A stretch of DNA of 7,566 nucleotides. Origin: Clostridiales bacterium (GTDB taxonomy: Bacteria > Bacillota > Clostridia > Lachnospirales > Lachnospiraceae). A program made the translations under genes and the position numbers. The notes below the pieces were generated by a model. The model was not told the DNA's origin and did not search any database. It saw only the letters and a program-made list of their open reading frames with translations. Every line of letters starts with the position of its first letter. Position 1 is the stretch's first letter. The stretch lies in contig JAATEU010000353.1 of the NCBI GenBank assembly GCA_015655565.1, positions 1 to 7,566 of the forward strand, read 5' to 3'. Positions 1 to 4,950 of this stretch are shown in pieces.

Positions 1-91
1 CTATTTTTCTATCCGCCTCCCCTTCAACTCTGCAAAATGCATACATGGTATCAATGCAAAGCATTAGTACCATTCCCCAAATTATTCCCAT
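1..91 (-). CDS. Small membrane protein, N-terminal part (runs off the window)
   Basis: ATG at 91-89 is preceded by GAGGTG at 103-98 with a six-base spacer, a convincing ribosome binding site. Thirty codons are readable with no stop before the window edge. The product starts MGIIWGMVLMLCIDTMYAF, one short hydrophobic stretch, then turns polar and charged (CRVEGEADRKI). The layout of one N-terminal membrane segment followed by a Cys and a short Glu-Ala-Asp-Arg tail is reminiscent of the tiny membrane proteins common in Firmicutes integrative elements (DUF3789-like), but the resemblance is by eye only. It starts 10 bases after the stop of the preceding tiny gene, so it is probably the last visible member of the same operon. 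A strong inverted repeat lies inside its codons 7-16. Confidence 0.55.
   Translation of the reverse strand, partial: MGIIWGMVLMLCIDTMYAFCRVEGEADRKI
45..73. repeat. Near-perfect inverted repeat, 13-base arms
   Basis: The arms ATGGTATCAATGC (45-57) and GCATTAGTACCAT (61-73) are complementary at 11 of 13 positions around an AAA centre. The two mismatches are adjacent (TC against AG). It lies inside the first codons of the small partial gene, so it could act as an mRNA hairpin shortly after the start codon or as a DNA operator-like site. No U-run follows on either strand, so it is not an ordinary intrinsic terminator. Confidence 0.6.
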
Positions 92-101
92 CTATGACAC
101 C

Positions 102-257
102 TCATTTCCGTCCTTTCTCTTTTAACTTATTGCCCATTGTATTTTTAATCGTTTCTTGCATAAAAAAGTAGAACCAGCTCAGCATATCCATCATTTCTTC
201 AATGGCTAATCCAGTCCTACCCAAATTATTTTTCTATTTAATTATCGCTTTTCTCAT
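102..257 (-). pseudogene. Decayed or very small gene with an in-frame amber codon
   Basis: From ATG at 194-192 an open frame gives 30 residues: MMDMLSWFYFF, then a basic, amphipathic tail ending KLKEKGRK, with stop TGA at 104-102. No ribosome binding site precedes that ATG. The same frame continues upstream through plausible coding sequence (LGRTGLAIEE) to a TAG at 236-234 and, beyond it, an ATG at 257 (MRKAIIK). A separate ATG at 270-268 overlaps the stop of the preceding gene as ATGA, has AGG nearby, and encodes MTCCYEKSDN before a stop, in another frame. The picture fits a gene of about 50 codons broken by a frameshift or nonsense change. Alternatives are a genuine 30-residue protein or stop-codon readthrough. 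The function is not recognised. Confidence 0.35.
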
Positions 258-266
258 AACAGCACG

Positions 267-440
267 TCATGGTGTACCTGCCCTGACAAATGCAAGGAAA
301 ATTCTCATTACAAGTCCGAACACAAGAAGAATCAGTTTGCTAAGTTCTAAAATCAAGCTTAATGCCTTCATAATAATCCATAGGATTGCTTTCAATATAG
401 AAAGAAAAGCCTTCCCAATTCCACTTATTATCCTTTTCAT
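267..440 (-). CDS. Small, very hydrophobic basic peptide (57 aa)
   Basis: I chose ATG 440-438 because GGAGG (452-448) sits seven bases upstream. An ATG at 461, overlapping the previous stop as ATGA, would add seven residues but lacks a good ribosome binding site. The 57-residue product has almost no acidic residues (a single Glu) and alternates Ile/Leu/Phe/Met with regularly spaced Lys/Arg/Ser. It reads as one or two long amphipathic or membrane-spanning helices (residues about 3-22 and 24-53). Being second after the ParR-like gene and translationally close to it, it belongs to the same operon. Such peptides can be membrane anchors, pore-formers or type I-toxin-like, but nothing here decides between these. 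I do not recognise the family. Confidence 0.6.
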   Translation of the reverse strand: MKRIISGIGKAFLSILKAILWIIMKALSLILELSKLILLVFGLVMRIFLAFVRAGTP

Positions 441-447
441 AATGACA

Positions 448-452
448 CCTCC
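448..452 (-). promoter_or_regulatory. Ribosome binding site GGAGG deciding the small-peptide start
   Basis: GGAGG lies seven bases before ATG 440. It overlaps the ATGA junction with the upstream gene, so translation of the small peptide is probably coupled to that of the ParR-like gene. Confidence 0.65.
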
Positions 453-457
453 ATTTC

Positions 458-886
458 TCATGACCAGCCTAGAGCCAACTTTTCCATTGTTTCATCGCCT
501 TCAACCTGCTCCGATGTTTCCTGTTTTGCAGTATTGGCTGCCTGTACGCTTTGACCAACCTGCATTCCGGCAACAACTCCCCCTAGAAGCTTTATCACTT
601 CATTTCTTGCTTCTGTCAGCAATTCATAGCGAATTTCTTCTTTAATCTGTTCTAAATCTTTCCGACTGATATACTCCAGACGATGTGCTTTCATCCTGCT
701 TCCTTCCTTAGTCAAATCATCCTTTTCAAAGCTGTCAATATACATTTCTACTGCATCCGCAATAAACCGATTCTTTGATTTAAAAATGTCAGGGTTCAGA
801 TCCTTGATTACATCATTAATCTTTCTATGTTGGGGGTTATCCATATTCAGCCTTAAATTATGAATCACGATATTATCTTTTGCCAT
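458..886 (-). CDS. ParR-like ribbon-helix-helix DNA-binding protein
   Basis: This 142-residue protein starts 10 bases after the parM-like gene, with GGGGGAG just upstream of its ATG, in the position a ParR/StbB adaptor normally holds. Residues about 6-53 (IVIHNLRLNM, then NPQHRKINDVI and SKNRFIADAVEMYIDSF) have the pattern of a ribbon-helix-helix domain: a short beta strand with alternating side chains, then two helices. The middle (about 60-95) is charged and helical, with SRKDLEQIKEEIRYELL. A Gly/Val-rich bend (LLGGVVAGMQVG) follows, then a polar, acidic tail. By analogy with type II partition systems it would bind DNA repeats near its own operon, nucleate the actin-like filament and autoregulate. 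Family placement rests on this pattern and on position. A plasmid-type copy regulator is the main alternative. Confidence 0.7.
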   Translation of the reverse strand: MAKDNIVIHNLRLNMDNPQHRKINDVIKDLNPDIFKSKNRFIADAVEMYIDSFEKDDLTKEGSRMKAHRLEYISRKDLEQIKEEIRYELLTEARNEVIKLLGGVVAGMQVGQSVQAANTAKQETSEQVEGDETMEKLALGWS

Positions 887-896
887 TTTTCTCCCC

Positions 897-1814
897 CTAT
901 CCTATCTTTCTGCTTGCTTTCAGGACCATTCTTGCCAGCTGCTCATAACCCTTGGCATTTGCCTTGATATCCTCGATAAAAGTGATATTTCTCTGTTTGA
1001 AGCCTCCAAACAACCGCATTACTGTTGCTCCTCCGCCAACAAAAACGATATTAGTCGTATTCAAGTTATATCCATGTTCCCCAATTACATCATAAACATA
1101 TTGGGTGAATGCCTCAATTTCTTTTTTCATGATTTGTAAATACTTCTCATCCAGATTGCTTTTTCCAAACCGCATAACCTGCCGGATTTCACTTTCATCA
1201 ATTTCACCATTTAACAGTCGGACACACTGCTCGTTGATGGAACGCATACAGGTAATCAGACCTTTGGGTGAGGTAACACACCTTGATTCATCCGGGGATT
1301 TCTCTTCTATTGGCATCATATCAATTGTCCAACTGCCTATATCCACAACCAGAACTTTTTTTGTAAACGTTGTAATTCGGTCTGCAACCGCCGCATAACA
1401 CTGTGGAAAAACTGCTACCCTTGCAATACGGATACGATAAGTTCTTTCCTCATATTTGAAAGTAACTTCCTTGTTCCTAGACAGATAATTAATAAAATCC
1501 TGCTTCTCAGCACCAAATCGGGTGAGCGGAAGTCCGACGGCTAAAAAAATATTTGCATTTCTCATTCCTCTCCGTTCTAATTCTTTTGCTATGGCCGCCA
1601 GTGTGAGGATATAATAATTTTCGTCTTCAACCTTGGTCTGCTTTACTGTCAGACGTTTTCCACCGATTCTAAAGTATCTTCCCTGATATTCCAAAAGGTT
1701 TTCATATAAGGCAGGTTCGGATGTGATTTCTCCCACTCCTGATGTAAATACCTGACTTACTGTCTTCATCATGGAAAATCCATGATCCACTCCTATAATT
1801 TCAATCTTGTCCAT
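897..1814 (-). CDS. parM: ParM/StbA-family actin-like ATPase
   Basis: An actin-fold filament-forming ATPase of the ParM/StbA/Alp type, expected to push or align element or plasmid copies before cell division. I chose ATG 1814 (305 aa) because AAGGAGG lies nine bases upstream; an extended frame to 1871 adds 19 residues without support. Visible nucleotide-fold motifs are phosphate-1 (IGVDHGFSMMK, residues 7-17, Asp10), phosphate-2 (VLVVDIGSWTID, 154-165) and the adenosine loop (NIVFVGGGAT, 255-264). Length fits ParM relatives (about 300-330). The N-terminal third (GGKRL, NIFLAVGLPLTRFG) resembles the ALP_N domain typical of Gram-positive actin-like proteins. It is followed directly by the ribbon-helix-helix gene, giving the classical motor-adaptor order. 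It could also serve an integrated conjugative element rather than a free plasmid. Confidence 0.88.
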   Translation of the reverse strand: MDKIEIIGVDHGFSMMKTVSQVFTSGVGEITSEPALYENLLEYQGRYFRIGGKRLTVKQTKVEDENYYILTLAAIAKELERRGMRNANIFLAVGLPLTRFGAEKQDFINYLSRNKEVTFKYEERTYRIRIARVAVFPQCYAAVADRITTFTKKVLVVDIGSWTIDMMPIEEKSPDESRCVTSPKGLITCMRSINEQCVRLLNGEIDESEIRQVMRFGKSNLDEKYLQIMKKEIEAFTQYVYDVIGEHGYNLNTTNIVFVGGGATVMRLFGGFKQRNITFIEDIKANAKGYEQLARMVLKASRKIG

Positions 1815-1823
1815 TATTTGCTT

Positions 1824-1830
1824 CCTCCTT
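1824..1830 (-). promoter_or_regulatory. Ribosome binding site AAGGAGG deciding the parM-like start
   Basis: A full-strength AAGGAGG sits nine bases before ATG 1814, the best Shine-Dalgarno site in the left half of the window. It supports the shorter product that begins MDKIEIIGVDHG. Confidence 0.8.
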
Positions 1831-1838
1831 AAATTGCA

Positions 1839-1867
1839 AATATCTTGCCCCCGTATCTTCGTATCTT
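1839..1867. repeat. Tandem AAGATACG repeats upstream of the parM-like gene
   Basis: Read on the minus strand, AAGATACG occurs twice back to back (1867-1860 and 1859-1852). A third, partial copy AAGATATT (1846-1839) follows after a five-base G-rich spacer. The array fills the gap between the stop of the upstream orphan gene and the ribosome binding site of the parM-like gene. In ParMR systems the adaptor binds direct repeats just upstream of the motor gene (parC), which also serve as the operator. This array is short for that role, so it may be only an operator or part of a longer site. Confidence 0.4.
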
Positions 1868-2185
1868 TCACGGTAATCGGTTAAATTTTAAAACATATTT
1901 ATCATGATTTTTTATTGACTTTATCGCTTGTTTTATGTTATAAGCTTCCCAATGTTTATGGTAGTAAGGTTGTTTTAGAGAGTGTTTATGATAGATATGG
2001 ATTGGTCTTTTTTTTTGTTCCAATTCCTGTATTAATAATATCCAATAATGTTTTGTATTTTTTGACTGAAATTCACAATACTTATCTGTAATTCGAATCA
2101 ACTCAAAATACTCTTGACTTATTGATTGCAACTCTTGATGATCTTTCCATTGACAGTTATTTTCTCTTAAGTCATATTGATACAT
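1868..2185 (-). CDS. Hypothetical protein of mobile-element type (105 aa)
   Basis: ATG 2185 is preferred over a GTG at 2212 because AAGGGG lies about eight bases before it. The 105-residue product is soluble-looking, with no signal peptide or membrane segment, and is rich in Lys, His, Tyr and Gln. A notable segment at about 63-80 contains the tetrad YHKH twice (65-68 and 75-78), flanked by His and Trp (HYWIL earlier, then HWEA). The C-terminus (AIKSIKNHDKYVLKF) looks like a helix followed by a strand. The gene is visibly more AT-rich than the Tad genes. It ends 53 bases before the parM-like start and is the gene closest to the proposed element end. I do not recognise the family; a small DNA-binding or accessory protein is possible but not shown. 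Confidence 0.6.
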   Translation of the reverse strand: MYQYDLRENNCQWKDHQELQSISQEYFELIRITDKYCEFQSKNTKHYWILLIQELEQKKRPIHIYHKHSLKQPYYHKHWEAYNIKQAIKSIKNHDKYVLKFNRLP

Positions 2186-2278
2186 AATCCTATCCCCTTT
2201 TATACAATACACATATTAATTTCTATTTTGTGTTTTCTGTTAATCATATTCTTTATTTTTTGCTATTAATGAACTAAA

Positions 2279-2389
2279 TTAACAGCGAGTACACCTTATC
2301 TTAATGGTACATATATTACCTAAGATGAGTATGATTTCTACTACACCGATTCCATCTTCTTCCTTCATAAATTCTCTTAATTTATTCAT
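2279..2389 (-). pseudogene. flp: Truncated Flp-type prepilin (5' end of flp)
   Basis: ATG 2389-2387 follows AGGTGG (2399-2394). The first 23 residues, MNKLREFMKEEDG then IGVVEIILIL, match the design of Clostridial Flp1-like prepilins: a short charged leader, prepilin peptidase cleavage expected after Gly13, and the invariant-type Glu at +5 of the mature chain (Glu18). A normal Flp continues as a hydrophobic helix of about 20 residues or more. Here the frame instead reads GNICTIKIRCTRC and stops at 2281-2279, giving 36 residues. Neither other frame restores a hydrophobic continuation. The position just after tadC is where the pilin gene is expected. I infer disruption by insertion or rearrangement; a product this short could not form the pilus core helix. 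Confidence 0.75.
2295..2329. other. Imperfect palindrome at the flp break: candidate attachment-site core
   Basis: CTTATCTTA plus GGTA (2295-2303, 2306-2309) pairs with TACC plus TAAGATGAG (2317-2329) around the 7-base centre CATATAT. There is one two-base bulge (AT, 2304-2305) and one G-T pair. The half on the higher-coordinate side still encodes the pilin residues Ile-Leu. The other half lies beyond the point where pilin sequence is lost. Two related half-sites around a short centre are typical of recombinase core sites, both for tyrosine integrases (7-base overlap) and for imperfectly palindromic serine-integrase sites. It could alternatively be a plain hairpin. No integrase gene is in view to test this. 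Confidence 0.45.
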
Positions 2390-2589
2390 ATTGCCACCTA
2401 TGCCTTTCTATTTTTGTACAATAAGCAATTCTTAAATATTCCGGCCTTGTTTTTATTTACTTTATGTAAACCTCCCTTTTCTTAAGGCCGTCTTTATTTC
2501 TTTATCACACCTTAAATCATATCTTTATTCATTTCCCAATATATCATCGGCAAAACGGATATTCGCAATTTGCTCCGCTGCTTGTGTGA
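2390..2589. other. tadC-flp intergenic region with a nested hairpin
   Basis: This 200-bp gap separates the tadC stop from the pilin start. It holds an outer inverted repeat, CGGCCTT (2442-2448) with AAGGCCG (2484-2490). Inside it is an inner one, TTTAC (2456-2460) with GTAAA (2466-2470). On the minus strand a GGGAGG (2476-2471) falls between the outer and inner stems but is not followed by any start codon at a usable distance. I see no convincing promoter boxes and no U-tract terminator. Pilin genes often need far more transcript than the assembly genes, so a processing or stabilising structure here is reasonable, but that is inference. Confidence 0.45.
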
Positions 2590-4119
2590 TTAAATTTGAA
2601 ATGATAAAAATGCAGGGACCATAATAACCATTAACACAATGATTAGCATCAGCATCATCGGAACTAATAGCTTTGTTCCCGCTTCTTCGCCCATTCTCTT
2701 TGCCAGTTCTTTTCTTTCTTCAAATGCTTCTGCTGCTTCAAGTTCCAATTGACTTAATAATCCCGCTGATCCTTTTTTTACATTTTGGGCAAGCATCGAA
2801 CTAAATCTAAGATAGGGAAGTAATTTTACTCTCCGTCCAAATCTTTCATATGCAGTTATCTCTGCGGTTCCAATCCTTAATTCTCCATAAGTTATTCCCA
2901 TTTCTTCATAAGCATACCGTTTTTTTATTCCCTTATTCTTGTAATCCTTTGAAATCTTACACCATGCATTAGATAAAGACATACCGGCACCTACCAAAAG
3001 TGTAAATTTATTTATGATCTCCGGATAATCAAGAAGCATTTCCCGGTTTCTTATTTTAACTTTATCATATAAGTCGCGATCCATTAATATATACAGAAGA
3101 ATTGCCATTATAATTCCAAATATCAGAAATATCCAGCCGGATCTATCTTCTTTCTCCGCCCAGAAAACGTGCTGCCGATCCAAGGAATCAGGGAGCGTCA
3201 ATATATTCTCCGTACGGGATTGATTATTCATGGTATTAAGGGCATCGGTCAGTTTTTTGCGTGCAGACTCTTCTATGGTATATTCTTTTGGCAGGACTTT
3301 AAAATATCCGGTATATTCCTCTTGCCTGTCATAATAAGTAATCACTGCCGTTACCCCCGTTAATACCCCTTCCTTTAACTCTTCATTGTGTATCCTCCCT
3401 TCCTCATCAATCAAATCGCTGTCTTCCGTAACCCATACAACCGTTAAACCGGTTTTAGGTATCTGTGTAACAAAATTCAGATCCGTCAGAATTTTTTCAG
3501 AAGACTCATTTTTATTTAATATGTGTGAATCAATATATTCCTTGGCATAATCAAACATTCCGGCCAGTTCATCACTGTCATAACGCTTTTCTTCAATTTC
3601 TACTTGTATTTCCTCCTCCAATACCGTTGATTCTTCTTCCGTAACATTCACATGCAGGTCTACCATTTTAGAACCTTCATTATAATCAGGCCTTTGCAGA
3701 TACTTTCCCTCTAACAATTGTTTATCATTGTAAGCTTGCAAATTACTAAACAGGGCAAACAAATTAGATACAAAAAGAATCAATATTGCAATTACCAGCT
3801 TATTGCACAGATAAATCCTTTTTATAAAATCCACCTGTTCACCTGTATGTAAAGCTTTAAGCGGTTCATCCAGGTTATTCGCCACCTTTTTTTTATTATT
3901 CAGATAGCTTTTAAAAAGCAGCTTATCCATCAGAAATAAACCAAAAGGATACAAAGATTTAAAACGATGTTGTTTTTCATCCAGTCCATTGACAATATCC
4001 CGTTCATATTTTCTGGAAATAAACCAGAGTATGATAAAGATTAAAAACAATACAATATTTAGTATAATCATCTTAAAATCATGCCTTTCCGATTTGATCC
4101 AGTCTTCCATATGAATCAA
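2590..4119 (-). CDS. tadC: TadC-like inner-membrane platform protein with a large extracytoplasmic insert
   Basis: A type II secretion F-family protein that forms the Tad pilus membrane platform with TadB. Predicted layout of the 509 residues: membrane segment about 17-36; cytoplasmic basic stretch; membrane segment about 104-126; an acidic, probably external region about 127-327; membrane segment about 328-346; F domain about 350-480 (LLVGAGMSLSNAW, YEEMGITYGELRIG, FEERKELAKRMGEEAGTKLL); last membrane segment about 484-505. TadC proteins elsewhere are usually about 300 residues, so the 200-residue insert explains the extra length. Part of it (TGLTVVWVTEDSDLIDEEGR through GYFKVLPKEYTIEE) has the rhythm of a degenerate bacterial Ig-like domain. 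The start is uncertain: TTG 4119 with GGAA seven bases upstream, or ATG 4110 without a clear site. It follows tadB after 87 bp. Confidence 0.85.
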   Translation of the reverse strand: MIHMEDWIKSERHDFKMIILNIVLFLIFIILWFISRKYERDIVNGLDEKQHRFKSLYPFGLFLMDKLLFKSYLNNKKKVANNLDEPLKALHTGEQVDFIKRIYLCNKLVIAILILFVSNLFALFSNLQAYNDKQLLEGKYLQRPDYNEGSKMVDLHVNVTEEESTVLEEEIQVEIEEKRYDSDELAGMFDYAKEYIDSHILNKNESSEKILTDLNFVTQIPKTGLTVVWVTEDSDLIDEEGRIHNEELKEGVLTGVTAVITYYDRQEEYTGYFKVLPKEYTIEESARKKLTDALNTMNNQSRTENILTLPDSLDRQHVFWAEKEDRSGWIFLIFGIIMAILLYILMDRDLYDKVKIRNREMLLDYPEIINKFTLLVGAGMSLSNAWCKISKDYKNKGIKKRYAYEEMGITYGELRIGTAEITAYERFGRRVKLLPYLRFSSMLAQNVKKGSAGLLSQLELEAAEAFEERKELAKRMGEEAGTKLLVPMMLMLIIVLMVIMVPAFLSFQI

Positions 4120-4146
4120 ATCTGTTCCACGTCGGCTGCCTTAAAA

Positions 4147-4211
4147 GTTAACAGGTATCCCGTTGTACCGGCTGAATAGTTACAAAAGCTAATTAATTAA
4201 CCTGTTTTATA
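4147..4211. repeat. Short inverted repeat in the tadB-tadC gap
   Basis: AACAGGT (about 4149-4155) and ACCTGTT (about 4200-4206) are perfect seven-base complements about 45 bases apart, bracketing the 87-bp gap between the tadB stop and the tadC start. A smaller GGTA/TACC hairpin lies just inside the first arm. There is no T-run suited to termination. It may only be a weak structural element slowing ribosomes or RNases between the two genes. Confidence 0.3.
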
Positions 4212-4950
4212 CTTCAATACTCATAATTTTCTGGGCTAACCGGTAAACACCGTAATATAACACCAGAACTAACGACATAAAAGCAATTCCAAATAAATTG
4301 TGGTAAAGAGGATCCAAAAATCCGGGTGAAAATAATCGCAAGTATAAAATAATACCCATTGGAATCAGGCTCATAATATTGGATTCCAATTTTTTTGCTG
4401 TAATCATGGTTAAAATTTCTCTTTTCACTTCAATCTTGGCATTAATGGTATTTCCGGTAGAATGGATAATTTTTATAATATCTCCTCCGGTTCTTTTTGC
4501 TGTTATAAATACCTCCGCAAAATTAGCTATATCCTCAACACCGCTTCGGTCAGCAAAGTTCTTTAAAGCATCTTCAACCGTCTGATTCATACATAATTGG
4601 TTTACGATTCCTTCAAATTCACATATAATCAGAGCCTCCGGTGAATACATCAGCTTTAAATCCATAACTGCCTGATTAAATGCGTTTTCTACGGAATAAC
4701 CTGCATTCAACGCTGCTGACAGGCTGGCTAAACCATCCCTGAATTCCAGGTTTAGCTGCCATTTTCTGGCTTTCATCAGTTGTTTCTTCTTATTATGTAC
4801 ATGGATAAACCCATAAGGAATTAAAAGCAGGATTCCTAATAAGTCGGAATAAAATAAGCAGCCTAAACCGGCTCCTATCATTGCCCCCTGTACAAAGTAC
4901 TTCATCCATTCCTTTTTTGTATATTGATAATTATCATAATCGTTTATCAC
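4207..4950 (-). CDS. tadB: TadB-like inner-membrane platform protein
   Basis: A type II secretion F-family membrane protein that pairs with TadC to couple the TadA ATPase to pilin assembly. GTG 4950 overlaps the tadA stop as GTGA, and GCGGGG lies about five bases upstream inside tadA, so the two are translationally coupled. The 247 residues show membrane segments near 18-33 and 35-50, the F domain at about 67-185 (FRDGLASLSAALNAGYSVENAF, then FITAKRTGGDI with the characteristic Gly-Gly-Asp), and membrane segments near 191-208 and 218-237. TadB proteins are often about 300 residues; this one is short at the N-terminus, as is common in Gram-positive members. It is complete, with no sign of damage. 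Confidence 0.9.
   Translation of the reverse strand: MINDYDNYQYTKKEWMKYFVQGAMIGAGLGCLFYSDLLGILLLIPYGFIHVHNKKKQLMKARKWQLNLEFRDGLASLSAALNAGYSVENAFNQAVMDLKLMYSPEALIICEFEGIVNQLCMNQTVEDALKNFADRSGVEDIANFAEVFITAKRTGGDIIKIIHSTGNTINAKIEVKREILTMITAKKLESNIMSLIPMGIILYLRLFSPGFLDPLYHNLFGIAFMSLVLVLYYGVYRLAQKIMSIEV

Noticed and set aside
202..645. Plus-strand open frame of 147 codons
   Set aside because: It runs antisense to the ParR-like gene and the small hydrophobic gene, both of which have ribosome binding sites and sensible composition; its own start has none.
2186..2278. Repeated TTAAT-type motifs upstream of the 105-codon orphan as possible iterons or promoter
   Set aside because: The spacing is irregular and the region is simply very AT-rich; no -35/-10 pair stands out.
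2525..2590. Protein-like peptide reading ITQAAEQIANIRFADDILGNE between tadC and flp
   Set aside because: It has no start codon or ribosome binding site and overlaps the tadC end in another frame. Probably chance, though a remnant cannot be excluded.
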